Shown one piece after another: positions 22,796-32,513 of a DNA stretch of 43,491 bases (positions are counted from its first letter, which is position 1; every line of letters starts with the position of its first letter). The stretch covers positions 1 to 43,491 of the forward strand of contig JALFGP010000026.1 of assembly GCA_022777205.1 (NCBI GenBank). The letters are read 5' to 3'. The stretch is from Rikenellaceae bacterium. Lineage in GTDB: Bacteria; Bacteroidota; Bacteroidia; Bacteroidales; UBA932. The notes under the pieces are model-generated. The model made no database searches. It saw only the letters and a list, made by a program, of their open reading frames with translations, and was not told the origin of the DNA. The translations under genes were made by a program, and so were the position numbers.

Positions 22796-25174
22796 ATGAC
22801 TACGAAAGATACAGCCAAATATGTGATTATGACAATGTTGTCAGTGGCGGCCATCCTACTGCCACTGACGGCATCAGCCCAGGACAAACCAAAAATCAAA
22901 AGCATTGACCTGGTCATTCCGGTCCCGAAACCGAGAACGGACCTTTTTGACGCGCGTGAGGTGCAGCCGACTTCGGCGACTACCGAGTATGGAGACCTTG
23001 CCCCTACCGGAGATATCCAGATTGTGGAAGCGGACTATATAGGCGATTTCGTGGAGAAAGACAGCGGCGAGATGCTGTTCAGGGACGGATTCGACTACAA
23101 AGCCGTATTCAAAGTGATGGTAAACCCGAGCGGTAAATATCAGACCGACTATTATTTCAAGAACAATAGCTATGGCATCGATGGGAGCAGAATCAAGATT
23201 ACCGTCAATGGCAAAGAGGCGGACGTGAAGCCCAGCGCCCCATATTTCATATCCATAGAGACAATGGTTTCCGTCGGAAAAGGCGGAGCCGGCTCGGAAC
23301 GGATAGCCGCTCAGAACATGAAATCAGATTATGAACTGAACAAAGACTCTTACCGCAGATCCCGCAAGGCCTACTCCATCGATGAGGCCAATGCTCTCAG
23401 CCCTGATTTCAATCCTTGGCCGCTGATTGTCATCAACGATTCGTATGCCCCGCAGTTCTATGCCAATGACCCGGGAGAATTCAAGGGACAGAATACCATG
23501 CGCGTGACCAAGATAATAGTGGATACTGACAGTGAATTCATCCAAAGTTGCGCAGCAGGTGATGTAAACAACTCCGTACAAGGAACTTACAATATCCGCG
23601 AAGTATGGCTGAGTCCGAAAGTGAACGTACAGGAGTTCATCAGGACCATCTGTAGTATCTATCAGGGTGACCGGGAGCATTCAACAAGTATCTACCATCC
23701 GTATCACAGCTACCTGTGCCAGAATAAAAGGGCAACGATATTCATTCCGGAAGCGGAAGCCGACAATGTAATGAAAATGGTTTCCTGGACAACTTGGTCA
23801 TATCCTATATTGTTCACGATAAAGACATATCAGGGTGACGTATTCTCTGCTCAGAAAGCCGGAGCCGATGCCGCAAAACCTTTTTGCACGCATCATGTCT
23901 TCACGAAAAAAGTAGCTTCCCCTGACAACATTTACAAGGATTATTCATGTAAGAATTTCACGTCGTACTATTATTCATGCAAATACTGCGGAAAATGCGA
24001 GCATAACCCTGCCCATACTTTCGAGATAAAATATAGCGACTTCGATTATCCGCAGCACATATTCGAACAGCCTTTGGCCAATGACCAGGCATATATAGGC
24101 AAAAACTCGGCCGGACAGCACGTATGGTGGTACAGCTGCATCTGGTGCGGCATGTCAGAAGGATATGAACAGAAGCACTTTACAAAAGTCGCATGGAAAG
24201 CGACCGGAACTGAAATGAACTACGAAGACTTCAGGAAGTCCATGGCCGAGCAGGCAGAAGATTTCGAAACTAAGGCAAGACTTACCACTACGGCGCAACC
24301 AGGAACGTTCATCCTTCCATACAAGTCAGACGCCAAGATGAGCGCTGCTTTCCAGAGTTCCGTAAACTTCGCTTTGTGCGATGACCTTTTGGATGATGAA
24401 GTACTCGGAAAAGACTACACTGTACAGGCGACATTGATCCAGATAAAATCCCTCGCGGTACGCCTGGTAGAGGAACTTCTCGACCGCGAAATCAAGCTCG
24501 GCAAGAAACAGTCAGGCGACAAGTTCGTGGCGAAATGCGCTGCACTCGGAATCAACGGCATTCCTTCGGCATCAGCTTCGGACAGCGACAAGGCCACCCG
24601 TCAGGATGTGGCTGCAATCCTCTACAAGGCATTGCGTTACATCGAAAGCCAGGGTGCCTACGCCTACACTGAATTCGATAATGGACTGGACAAATACATT
24701 GACAAGAAAGATATCAACCCTGCCGCAGAGGAGGCCATGAGTTTCATGGAGGCACTCGGTCTGATCAAAGGCAAGACGTCCACGACCATCTGCCCTAAGG
24801 AAATCTGCTCCATCGAGCAGGCAATCGACGTGGCAGAAAAATGCACACATGCACATCAGCTCGGCTGGTATCAGGCAAGAGCATGGGGAGAAGGAGCCGG
24901 ATGTGACTTTGGAGGTAGCGTTTACACAGGCCCGTCTGAAGGCTATTCGACATTCCAGACTTACGCTCCGGGTGAAAGAGTGTGGGTTACAGGTCCGCGC
25001 ATCGGCGGCATGTGGGAATTCCTCCCTATCGTGGACAGATATACCGGCAAGACAGTATATGTGGAAGCCGAATGGTACACCCCTGTAAGAAGACATGTAT
25101 TCACCTCGAAGAAGACCGTCAAGACCATAGAATTCAAGGACTACTGGGATGGAACTTACCTGTGGACAAACTAA
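22796..25174 (+). CDS. Secreted protein with CxxC pairs and SLH-like C-terminal region
   Basis: The 792-aa protein has a signal peptide of about 29 residues ending ASA-QD. The N-terminal 350 residues look beta-rich. From about 360 to 470 there are paired Cys motifs, CKYCGKC and CIWCGMS, each preceded by aromatic residues, resembling small zinc ribbons or disulfide knots seen in surface proteins. From about 585 to 690 it has SLH-like features: TRQDVAAILYKALRYI, F-x-x-x-x-x-K-Y-I, then AMSFMEALGLIKG and SIEQAIDVAEK. SLH domains bind cell-wall polymers in other phyla and are unexpected here. It probably works with the LRR protein encoded just upstream. The N-terminal part is not recognised. Confidence 0.7.
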   Translation: MTTKDTAKYVIMTMLSVAAILLPLTASAQDKPKIKSIDLVIPVPKPRTDLFDAREVQPTSATTEYGDLAPTGDIQIVEADYIGDFVEKDSGEMLFRDGFDYKAVFKVMVNPSGKYQTDYYFKNNSYGIDGSRIKITVNGKEADVKPSAPYFISIETMVSVGKGGAGSERIAAQNMKSDYELNKDSYRRSRKAYSIDEANALSPDFNPWPLIVINDSYAPQFYANDPGEFKGQNTMRVTKIIVDTDSEFIQSCAAGDVNNSVQGTYNIREVWLSPKVNVQEFIRTICSIYQGDREHSTSIYHPYHSYLCQNKRATIFIPEAEADNVMKMVSWTTWSYPILFTIKTYQGDVFSAQKAGADAAKPFCTHHVFTKKVASPDNIYKDYSCKNFTSYYYSCKYCGKCEHNPAHTFEIKYSDFDYPQHIFEQPLANDQAYIGKNSAGQHVWWYSCIWCGMSEGYEQKHFTKVAWKATGTEMNYEDFRKSMAEQAEDFETKARLTTTAQPGTFILPYKSDAKMSAAFQSSVNFALCDDLLDDEVLGKDYTVQATLIQIKSLAVRLVEELLDREIKLGKKQSGDKFVAKCAALGINGIPSASASDSDKATRQDVAAILYKALRYIESQGAYAYTEFDNGLDKYIDKKDINPAAEEAMSFMEALGLIKGKTSTTICPKEICSIEQAIDVAEKCTHAHQLGWYQARAWGEGAGCDFGGSVYTGPSEGYSTFQTYAPGERVWVTGPRIGGMWEFLPIVDRYTGKTVYVEAEWYTPVRRHVFTSKKTVKTIEFKDYWDGTYLWTN

Positions 25175-25346
25175 TCATGAAATACGGACCACGTATAGTG
25201 CAGACTGTTGCCTTCCGTGAAATCTCCACCCCATTTGACCACAGAAGCCGAATTGTTGCAACTTCTCCCTTTCTCGTGAAGGCTTCTTGAAACCATTGAT
25301 ATAAGGATAACCCCATACCGTCATTATCGGCGGGGCAATGGCGCAT

Positions 25347-25395
25347 AAAAAAAGTTCCGCAAGTCCGACCTTTCAGTCAATAAGGCTTGCGAAAC
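25347..25395 (-). terminator. Terminator of the 259-aa gene
   Basis: On the minus strand GTTTCGCAAG and CTTGCGGAAC pair with one mismatch and are followed by seven T. The plus-strand genes converge from the other side. Confidence 0.7.
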
Positions 25396-25437
25396 TTATA
25401 CGGTTCCGGCGTATGCCGTGCAAATGGGCGCTGATTG

Positions 25438-26217
25438 TCAGAAACGGTAACGTACACCGATTGTTACACCGTAGAATCCTCTAGTGTAAAAGCCTACAGG
25501 CGCATAATCGCCTCTGTCGCCGAATTCCACTCCAAGCACAGGGCGCCAGTCCACAGACAATTGAAGAGGGAACCAGAAATCATAGGAAACGCCCACGTGT
25601 CCGGCAGCTCCGGCATAGCCTAACAAATAAGGAGGGAAATATACTCCGGCACCTGCACCTACTCCCATTTCCCAATCCCATCTGCCTTTGTATTTCCAAG
25701 GAATCTGGGTTTTGAAAGGGTTTCTCCAGTTGTAACGGATAAATATCAGCCACAGACCGTAAGGAATGAAAATCAGGGACAGGAGTACTCTCAGCAGTAC
25801 GTCTGAATGGTAGATGTTCGGCAATATCTCGGCAGGGGAGTGCAACTGGGTTTGTCCGAAAGGCAATAGGGCAAGGAGCAGCAGGGTAAAGAAGAGCCAG
25901 GGACTTATCAGGGCAAGCAGCCTGCGGGGGTTAATCCAGTTGGGGCGCAACACTTCCAAGGGATATAGCAGGAGCAGAAAGAATAAAGCAAAACCCGTCA
26001 ATATGGCTCCGGTTCCAAGTATGTGGTCCCCCTTGACATATCTTCCGCTCAGCATCAATCCCATAGTAACGGCTACGACTACAGCTGTGAGCAGGAAAAA
26101 TATCGCGATCAGCAACCTGGAACGGTCTCTGTGCCTGCGTCTTTGGGAAAGCATCAGCACTCCCGCCACCAACTCTATAATACCCGTAATGCAGAATAGG
26201 GTCACATACCACTTCAT
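25438..26217 (-). CDS. Membrane protein with barrel-like C-terminal tail
   Basis: The 259-aa protein starts at ATG 26217; the longer upstream frame overlaps the divergent LysE gene and runs through the promoter. About five hydrophobic segments lie between residues 1 and 170 (for example LFFLLLLYPLEVL, WLFFTLLLLALL). The last 85 residues alternate glycine, aromatic and polar residues (GVGAGAGVYFPPY, GVTIGVRYRF) and end in Phe, which looks like outer-membrane beta strands. Helical inner-membrane and barrel-like parts in one chain are unusual. I recognise no family. It is a single-gene unit with its own terminator. Confidence 0.65.
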   Translation of the reverse strand: MKWYVTLFCITGIIELVAGVLMLSQRRRHRDRSRLLIAIFFLLTAVVVAVTMGLMLSGRYVKGDHILGTGAILTGFALFFLLLLYPLEVLRPNWINPRRLLALISPWLFFTLLLLALLPFGQTQLHSPAEILPNIYHSDVLLRVLLSLIFIPYGLWLIFIRYNWRNPFKTQIPWKYKGRWDWEMGVGAGAGVYFPPYLLGYAGAAGHVGVSYDFWFPLQLSVDWRPVLGVEFGDRGDYAPVGFYTRGFYGVTIGVRYRF

Positions 26218-26388
26218 AATGATATCACAATTTCCCTGCAAATATCGTGTATATTTTATTAGTTGACAAAATTGTTTAGAGAAACATCCCTCCCGAAATT
26301 TCTCCCTCAAAATATTGCACAAAAACAAGACAATATCTACATTTACAGAATTGTATGAGACCCCATTCAGCACTAAGCCTATAGCCCA

Positions 26389-26976
26389 ATGCCTCTGAAC
26401 CAACTGCCAGCTCTGCTTTTAGCCATCCTTGCCGCCGCCTACACCCCGGGCCCGGCAAACCTGTATGCGATGTCCTGTTCTATCCAACACGGCATAAGGC
26501 ACTCTATGACAATGTGGTTCGGACTCCTGTGCGGCTTCATCACCGGAGCACTGATTACCGCAGCCATAGCCCACGCAGCCGGGATTGCCTTCGCCGCCTA
26601 CATCCCTTATGTCAAATATGTAGCAGTGGCCTATATCCTCTACCTTGCCTGGAAAACCTACAGGGCTGGCCTTCCGGACAGTGAAAATACCCGGCCCACC
26701 TTCCTGAGCGGCTTCATAGTCCAGCTCACCAACGCCAAAATCCTTCTCTTCGATCTCAGCTGCTATTCCCTCTTTGTCCTGCCATACTCCAACCGCTTCA
26801 TAGACCTGCTCCCTGTGGCCGCCTGGCTTTTTCTCGCCGGTCCCGGTGCCAATCTGGTCTGGCTTCTCGCAGGTCACGCCTTGAAACCTCTCCTGACATC
26901 CCATCTGAAAGCGGTCTCCACGGTAATGGCCCTTGCCCTTGTAGCCTGCTCCGTGTATCTCTTTGTGGCTCACTGA
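26389..26976 (+). CDS. LysE/RhtB-family amino-acid exporter
   Basis: The 195-aa inner-membrane protein has the family's N-terminal signature TPGPANLY at 19-26, a helix with GLLCGFITG near 45-53, and about six hydrophobic segments in total. The length is normal for the family (about 200). Members export amino acids or related metabolites. The gene lies just upstream of proline synthesis genes, but a separate gap of 106 bp and the lack of specific motifs mean the substrate cannot be assigned. Confidence 0.85.
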   Translation: MPLNQLPALLLAILAAAYTPGPANLYAMSCSIQHGIRHSMTMWFGLLCGFITGALITAAIAHAAGIAFAAYIPYVKYVAVAYILYLAWKTYRAGLPDSENTRPTFLSGFIVQLTNAKILLFDLSCYSLFVLPYSNRFIDLLPVAAWLFLAGPGANLVWLLAGHALKPLLTSHLKAVSTVMALALVACSVYLFVAH

Positions 26977-27082
26977 TGATGCCGCTGGAGCTTCACTTAA
27001 ATGCGATATTTGCGGGAATAAATATTTGATTGTCCTGAAAAATTCATAACTTGCGCCCTTTGCGAAAAATCGATTGGCGCTT

Positions 27083-27868
27083 ATGAAAACAGCAGTAATA
27101 GGTTCCGGAAATATGGGCGGGGCCATAGCCAGAGGGCTTGTCAGGGGAGCTGTCATCAGTGCGGCAGACTTGATATGCACAGCAAGGACTGAAGCCACTT
27201 TGGAAAAAATGAAACAGTTTGATTCAGAGATTTCTGTTACGACTGACAATGCCAGGGCAGCCGCACAGGCCGATATACTTATCCTTGCAGTGAAACCCTG
27301 GCTTGCAGAAGAAGTCATCTCCGGCATAAGGCACGTGCTCAGACCGGGGGCGCAGACAATAGTTTCAATAGTGGCCGGAGTGACATTCAGCCAGATGCAA
27401 GGCTGGCTCGGTTCGGAGGATTTCACTCTGTTCAGGGTCATACCCAACACCGCTGTGGAAATAGGCAAGTCTGTCACTTTCATTTCCTCCTGCAATGCCT
27501 CCCCGGACCAGGTGCAAATGCTTGAGGATATGTTTTCCGCTATGGGACTGGTCGTGTCTGTGGATGAGGAAATGATGCAGCCGGCCACAGCCCTTGCCTC
27601 CTGCGGAATTGCCTATGCAATGAAATACATACAGTCGGCAGCAGAGGGAGGTGAATCCCTCGGATTTTCAAAAAGTCAGGCCCTGTCCATAGTTGAGGCC
27701 ACTGTGGATGGAGCTGTGGCTCTGCTTCAGGCCCGTGCAGCAGACCCCGAGGATGAAATACGCAAGGTCACAACGCCCGGCGGAATGACTGAAAAGGGCC
27801 TCAGGGCAATGGCGGAAAAAGGTTTTTCCGAGGCAGTTGTTTCAGGATTGCAAGCGAGTTTGAAATGA
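27083..27868 (+). CDS. proC: Pyrroline-5-carboxylate reductase
   Basis: The enzyme reduces 1-pyrroline-5-carboxylate to proline with NAD(P)H, the last step of proline synthesis. The 261-aa protein shows the dinucleotide-binding IGSGNMGGAIARGL at 6-19, AVKPW at about 70-74, RVIPNTAVEIG near 120-130, and the family signature VTTPGGMTEKGL near 230-241. I start at ATG 27083; the frame's TTG at 27074 is unlikely. The stop overlaps the proB start by 4 bp, so translation is coupled. This is the first gene of a proC-proB-proA operon. Confidence 0.95.
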   Translation: MKTAVIGSGNMGGAIARGLVRGAVISAADLICTARTEATLEKMKQFDSEISVTTDNARAAAQADILILAVKPWLAEEVISGIRHVLRPGAQTIVSIVAGVTFSQMQGWLGSEDFTLFRVIPNTAVEIGKSVTFISSCNASPDQVQMLEDMFSAMGLVVSVDEEMMQPATALASCGIAYAMKYIQSAAEGGESLGFSKSQALSIVEATVDGAVALLQARAADPEDEIRKVTTPGGMTEKGLRAMAEKGFSEAVVSGLQASLK

Positions 27869-28650
27869 TGAAAAGAATAGTAGTGAAAGTGGGCAGCAAT
27901 GTGCTTACAAGGGAAGACGGCACATTGGACATTACCAGAATGTCGGCACTGACGGATCAGGTGGCGCAACTGCACAAGGCTGGAAAAGAAGTAATACTCG
28001 TGTCTTCCGGTGCCGTTGCCTCGGGAAGGAGTGAAATATGCCCTTCCGAAGCCCTCGATGACGTTTCTTCCAGACAGTTGTATTCGGCGGTGGGACAGGT
28101 CAAGCTCATCAACAGATATTATGACCTCTTCCACAGTCACGGAATAGTCTGCGGACAGGTTCTCACCACCAAGGACAGCCTTTCCCGGCCCGGACAGTAC
28201 GAAAATCAGCAGCATTGCATTGAAGTGATGCTCCAGTGCGGGGTCATCCCCATAATCAATGAAAACGACACCATCTCCCTCACCGAGCTTATGTTTACCG
28301 ACAATGACGAACTTTCAGGTACTATGGCCAGGATGATGGGCGCTGACATATTGGTAATACTCAGTGCAATAGACGGAATGTACGACGGCGACCCGTCCGA
28401 CCCGGCATCGCGTCTCATCCCTGAGATTCATCAGGATGCGGCAGGCAACATCGAGGCTTGCATAACAGAGGGCAGGTCCTCGGCCGGCAGGGGTGGTATG
28501 AAGACCAAATGCGGGGTGGCGCTGAGCGTTTCGGCAGCCGGAATCCCGGTTGTGATTGCCAACGGCAGAAGGGAGGGCATATTGATGGAAGTCCTCAATG
28601 GTGGCAATGTACCTTGCACCCGTTTCGTCCCCACAAAATTTTCAAAATAA
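27865..28650 (+). CDS. proB: Glutamate 5-kinase (without PUA domain)
   Basis: The enzyme phosphorylates glutamate at the gamma carboxyl, the first and feedback-controlled step of proline synthesis. The 261-aa amino-acid kinase fold has KVGSNVLT at 8-15, [11 protein letters not shown] at about 45-55, [11 protein letters not shown] near 126-136, [10 protein letters not shown] near 147-156 and DGMYDGDP near 170-177. It ends without the C-terminal PUA domain of the E. coli enzyme (367 aa). The start overlaps proC by 4 bp, and its stop shares one base with proA. Confidence 0.95.
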   Translation: MMKRIVVKVGSNVLTREDGTLDITRMSALTDQVAQLHKAGKEVILVSSGAVASGRSEICPSEALDDVSSRQLYSAVGQVKLINRYYDLFHSHGIVCGQVLTTKDSLSRPGQYENQQHCIEVMLQCGVIPIINENDTISLTELMFTDNDELSGTMARMMGADILVILSAIDGMYDGDPSDPASRLIPEIHQDAAGNIEACITEGRSSAGRGGMKTKCGVALSVSAAGIPVVIANGRREGILMEVLNGGNVPCTRFVPTKFSK

Positions 28651-29894
28651 TGGTTCAGGAAATATTGCTTAAGGCCGCAAATGCAGCCGCATCCGTTCAG
28701 AGCCTTGACGACTCAGTCATATCGGATATATTGAAGGCGACATCCTGCGAATTGAGAAACAGAACAGAGGAAATCCTGGCAGCCAACAGGGAGGACCTCT
28801 CCAGAATGACCGAAGACAATCCCCGCTACGACCGTCTGCTCCTTTCAGCGGCAAGACTCGATGCCATAGCCTCCGATATGGAAAATGTGGCCGGTCTGCC
28901 TTCTCCCCTGGGTCGCAAACTGGCTGAATGGACCCGCCCCAACGGTATGCAAATCACAAAGATTTCAGTTCCTTTCGGAGTCATAGGGGTGATTTATGAG
29001 GCACGTCCCAATGTCACGGCGGATGTCTTTTCCCTATGCCTTAAAAGCGGCAATGTGTGCGTACTCAAAGGGGGTTCCGATGCAGATTCGTCTAACAGGG
29101 CCATTGCCGGGGTGATAAAATCCGTTCTGGACCGTTACGGGGTGGACAATGCCGCCTGTACCCTTCTTCCTGCAACCCGTGAGGCAACCGCAGAACTTCT
29201 TTCAGCGGTGGGTCTGGTGGACCTGATTATCCCCAGAGGCAGCGGCAAGCTAATCTCTTATGTGCGGGAAAATGCGAAAGTGCCTGTGATTGAGACCGGT
29301 GCGGGAATATGCCATACTTATTTCGATGCCGAAGGGGATGTGGACAAGGCCGCGGCCATAGTGAACAATGCGAAGACCAGAAGGGTGAGCGTCTGCAATG
29401 CCCTGGACTGTCTGATTGTTCACAGCAGCCGCCTGTCTGACCTGCCTTATCTGTGCAAGCCTCTGATTTCCAGCAATGTTGTGGTCTATGCCGATGCTCC
29501 TGCAATGGAGGCCCTGAAAGGCTTCTATCCGGAATCATTGCTCCGCGAGGCCACAGAGGACTCATACGGGACAGAATTTCTGGACTATAAGATGAGCATC
29601 AAAACCGTTGACTCTTTCGCTCAGGCCCTCGCCCACATAGCCCGATACAGTTCCCGCCACAGCGAGTGCATAGTCAGCGAAAACCCTCAGACCATAGACC
29701 TGTTCTGGAAAAAAGTGGATGCAGCCTGTGTCTATGCCAATGTCTCCACAGCCTTCACGGACGGTGCCCAGTTCGGTTTCGGGGCAGAAATAGGCATCTC
29801 CACCCAGAAACTCCACGCCCGCGGCCCTATGGCCCTTCCCGAGCTCACCACCTACAAATACCTCATCAACGGCTCCGGTCAGACCCGGCCTTAA
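28650..29894 (+). CDS. proA: Gamma-glutamyl phosphate reductase
   Basis: The enzyme reduces gamma-glutamyl phosphate to glutamate semialdehyde with NADPH, the second step of proline synthesis. The 414-aa protein begins at ATG 28650, which overlaps the proB stop (TAATG); the longer upstream frame lies within proB. Conserved parts include [17 protein letters not shown] near 108-124, [14 protein letters not shown] near 140-153, IPRGSGKLI near 192-200, [10 protein letters not shown] near 214-223, and the catalytic Cys in [10 protein letters not shown] near 247-256. Length and order are normal for the family. It completes the proCBA operon. Confidence 0.95.
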   Translation: MVQEILLKAANAAASVQSLDDSVISDILKATSCELRNRTEEILAANREDLSRMTEDNPRYDRLLLSAARLDAIASDMENVAGLPSPLGRKLAEWTRPNGMQITKISVPFGVIGVIYEARPNVTADVFSLCLKSGNVCVLKGGSDADSSNRAIAGVIKSVLDRYGVDNAACTLLPATREATAELLSAVGLVDLIIPRGSGKLISYVRENAKVPVIETGAGICHTYFDAEGDVDKAAAIVNNAKTRRVSVCNALDCLIVHSSRLSDLPYLCKPLISSNVVVYADAPAMEALKGFYPESLLREATEDSYGTEFLDYKMSIKTVDSFAQALAHIARYSSRHSECIVSENPQTIDLFWKKVDAACVYANVSTAFTDGAQFGFGAEIGISTQKLHARGPMALPELTTYKYLINGSGQTRP

Positions 29895-29938
29895 TCCCCG
29901 GCAACGGATACCGACTTGATTATTTGGAGAGAATGGTA

Positions 29939-29946
29939 TATCTTTG
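29939..29946 (+). promoter_or_regulatory. -7 box before the third DUF4143 ATPase
   Basis: TATCTTTG matches the consensus, 72 bp upstream of the ATG at 30019. Confidence 0.6.
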
Positions 29947-30018
29947 CGCTAACAACTTCCGTTTATTGTTGCTTTTATACACTTTTCGGAACTTAATGTA
30001 GTAAGAAAGAGTATACCT

Positions 30019-31341
30019 ATGATAATTTCACGAGACATACTTGCGGCTTTCAAGAAATGGAAAACCTCGACGGACAGGAAGCCTATCCTCATCAAAGGCG
30101 CCCGTCAGATTGGCAAAACCTGGGTTATGGAAGAATTTGGCAGACAATGCTACGAGCATTATGTCAAGTTCGACTTTGATGAACAGCAGGAACTCGCATC
30201 TGTTTTTCAAACCACAAAGGACCCTCATCGTATCATCAAAGAATTGGAACTGTTCTGTGATATTCCCATTTTGCCTGAGAAGACGCTCATCATCTTTGAT
30301 GAAATACAGGAGTGCGAAGAAGCCCTGAACAGTTTGAAGTATTTCTGCGAGAATGCTCCAGAATACCACATTATTGCAGCTGGCAGTTTGCTGGGAGTGG
30401 CTGTCAAGAAAAAGCATATGAAAACGCCGGTTGGCAAGGTGAATGTTTTCCGTATGCACCCTCTTACATTCCGGGAATTTCTGCGCGCAGCTGACCCCAG
30501 ACTCTATGAATATGCAGACAGTTTGGATGAGATTAAGCATCTGCCTGAGATTATGCTCAACAAGCTGAATCTCGAGTACAGACGTTTCATGGTTTGTGGT
30601 GGTATGCCGGAAGTTGCATCGACACTTCTTGATGGCGGAGGTATGGCGAGTGTTGACAAGGCACTTCAGGATATTCTTGACCTTTATGAGCTTGACTTCG
30701 CCAAGTACGCTGACCCACGCGAGATAACACGCATTCGACTGTTATGGCACTCATTGCCGGCACAGTTAGCTAAGGAGAACCGAAAGTTCTTGTATAAGGT
30801 AATACGCACAGGTGCACGTTCAAAGGATTATGAAGATGCTCTTGAATGGCTGAAAGATGCCGGCATGATATATCAGATTTACAATATTTCGAAGCCGGGA
30901 ATGCCATTGACTGCATATCAGGAGATTGATGCATTCAAGATATATGCTTGTGATACAGGCCTATTGCGTCGCCTCGCCAAACTTCCAGCCGATATCATCG
31001 CTAACCCTGCGTCTAACTATGTGGAGTTTAAGGGAGCGTTGGCAGAGAATGCCGCATTGCAGTCACTTGTTACCATTGCAGATGACATCCCAAGTTACTG
31101 GAGTTCCCAAAGCAAGTCAGAGGTGGAGTTTGTTGTGCAGGTCGGTAAAGAGATTATCCCTATCGAGGTAAAAGCTGAAGGAAATATCTCAGGAAGAAGC
31201 ATTGGCGTTTACAATGACAAGTATGCGCCAAACTATCGATGTCGTTTCTCAATGCTCAACCTTCAGTTCAATGGCAATCTGTTGAGTTGTCCGTCCGCTC
31301 TTATTGATTGGTCGTTTAACCTTCTCAAAATTAGAGGGTAA
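30019..31341 (+). CDS. AAA ATPase, AAA_14/DUF4143 family
   Basis: The 440-aa protein has Walker A GARQIGKTW at 27-35, Walker B LIIFDEIQ at about 89-96, and AAGSLLGVAVKKK near 115-127, all typical of AAA_14. The DUF4143 C-terminal domain ends in SEVEFVVQVGKEIIPIEVKAEGN, split here as SEVEFVVQ and IPIEVKAE, a PD-(D/E)XK-like E-x(10+)-EVK pattern. It is a separate gene from the two ATPases at 17312-19800 and belongs to another subgroup. The role of the family is not established. It converges with the hyp operon. Confidence 0.92.
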   Translation: MIISRDILAAFKKWKTSTDRKPILIKGARQIGKTWVMEEFGRQCYEHYVKFDFDEQQELASVFQTTKDPHRIIKELELFCDIPILPEKTLIIFDEIQECEEALNSLKYFCENAPEYHIIAAGSLLGVAVKKKHMKTPVGKVNVFRMHPLTFREFLRAADPRLYEYADSLDEIKHLPEIMLNKLNLEYRRFMVCGGMPEVASTLLDGGGMASVDKALQDILDLYELDFAKYADPREITRIRLLWHSLPAQLAKENRKFLYKVIRTGARSKDYEDALEWLKDAGMIYQIYNISKPGMPLTAYQEIDAFKIYACDTGLLRRLAKLPADIIANPASNYVEFKGALAENAALQSLVTIADDIPSYWSSQSKSEVEFVVQVGKEIIPIEVKAEGNISGRSIGVYNDKYAPNYRCRFSMLNLQFNGNLLSCPSALIDWSFNLLKIRG

Positions 31342-31384
31342 AGCCGTGCTAAAGGCATTGAGGAGATGGTGAATCATTTTATAC

Positions 31385-31420
31385 AAACAAAAGCCCGGCA
31401 ACAGGATAGCTGCCGGGCTT
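31385..31420 (-). terminator. Terminator of the hyp operon
   Basis: On the minus strand AAGCCCGGCA and TGCCGGGCTT form a perfect 10-bp stem followed by TTGTTT. It closes the unit that starts at hypB. Confidence 0.85.
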
Positions 31421-31444
31421 GGTGTCAGAGGCAAGACCAGAAGA

Positions 31445-32485
31445 TTACATACGCGCAACAGCGTCCTTGTAGTACTTCTGATTGACGAATACGTCCTCCT
31501 TGTATGGGTTGATGTGGCGCTTCTTTGCCTGATAGATTATGTAGCCAAGAGCTATCACGTTGACTATCAGTGCAAGTGCGCTGACGATGGTCATAGCTGT
31601 CGGGTCGGCATTGGCGCTTCCGCCTTCCACTATTCCGTTGAGGGTGCCGTCAGCGTACAAGGTCGGAAGGGTTGCCCACTTGGTTGCTGCTGTGCCGTCC
31701 GGGAAGGTGCACTGGAAGAGCGGGAAGACTTGAGCGAACATACACCAGATTGCAAGGGTGTTGGCGCGGTTCTGAATCCATCCTCCTCTGTTCCAGAATA
31801 CGGCGGCGATGGTCGGAGCGAGAAGCAGCGCGATACCGCAGTACCAGGAGTGGGTAGGGAGGCAGTTGTAGGTGTAGGCGAAGTTCCAGACATCGTAAAC
31901 GAGGATGTACACCCAGGTCATATCCGGCCAGAGCATATCCGTCTTGTCCTTTGAAGCATAGACGCTCCACCACGCGGTCATACAGAAGATGTTGAGTATG
32001 CCGGCGATTCCGTTCATCACATTGTGCCAGCCTCCGTAGAGCCATACCTGCTCAGGAGAGAGGTGCCATACATACCAGCCCTTGATGGCTGTTTCGAAGT
32101 CGGAAGCCACTGCAATGAGGATGTTGATGGCCACGATTACGAAAGGGAAAGGCTTGAACCAGTGCTGTTTGCCTATGCCCCAGCCGTATTTTATCATCAT
32201 AAAGCCAATACATCCGGCGAGGGCTGCATAAATCTTGGCATAGTGGAACCAGCCGTTCATATACAAATAGGTCTGGTTGTTCAGTGCCCAGTCAGCACCC
32301 ATTGCGGCACCGATCTGGATGGCTACGAAATATGCGGTCAGAATGGCCGGAAGCACGAAGAACATTACAATTCCCCCGAATTTGGTCTTGCGGGCGAATT
32401 CATTCAGAAGTATAAGTCCCAGAAGGACTCCGAGCATGGCTATCCATTGCCAGACAGCCAGGTCTCCATAAACGTGAAATAACAT
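31445..32485 (-). CDS. Polytopic inner-membrane protein (possibly DUF5692)
   Basis: The 346-aa protein has about eight to ten hydrophobic segments, among them IAMLGVLLGLILL, IVMFFVLPAILTAYFVA and ALALIVNVIALGYII. Trp, His and Tyr residues are frequent at segment ends (GWYVWHLSPEQVWLYGGWHN, THSWYCG). I think it fits DUF5692, but this is from memory and unverified. It is the last gene of an operon with hypB, a flavoprotein and hypA, so it may be a transporter or a membrane redox partner linked to a nickel enzyme. No known transporter signature is seen. Confidence 0.75.
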   Translation of the reverse strand: MLFHVYGDLAVWQWIAMLGVLLGLILLNEFARKTKFGGIVMFFVLPAILTAYFVAIQIGAAMGADWALNNQTYLYMNGWFHYAKIYAALAGCIGFMMIKYGWGIGKQHWFKPFPFVIVAINILIAVASDFETAIKGWYVWHLSPEQVWLYGGWHNVMNGIAGILNIFCMTAWWSVYASKDKTDMLWPDMTWVYILVYDVWNFAYTYNCLPTHSWYCGIALLLAPTIAAVFWNRGGWIQNRANTLAIWCMFAQVFPLFQCTFPDGTAATKWATLPTLYADGTLNGIVEGGSANADPTAMTIVSALALIVNVIALGYIIYQAKKRHINPYKEDVFVNQKYYKDAVARM

Positions 32486-32513
32486 AGTTTTATTGTTTTA
32501 GTGTTGAAACGTA

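Noticed and set aside
25438..26403. 321-aa version of the membrane protein
   Set aside because: The extra 62 residues overlap the divergent LysE gene and are not membrane-protein-like; ATG 26217 gives a normal start.
28458..28649. Extended start for proA
   Set aside because: The extension is inside proB in another frame; ATG 28650 shows the usual stop-start overlap and family N-terminus.
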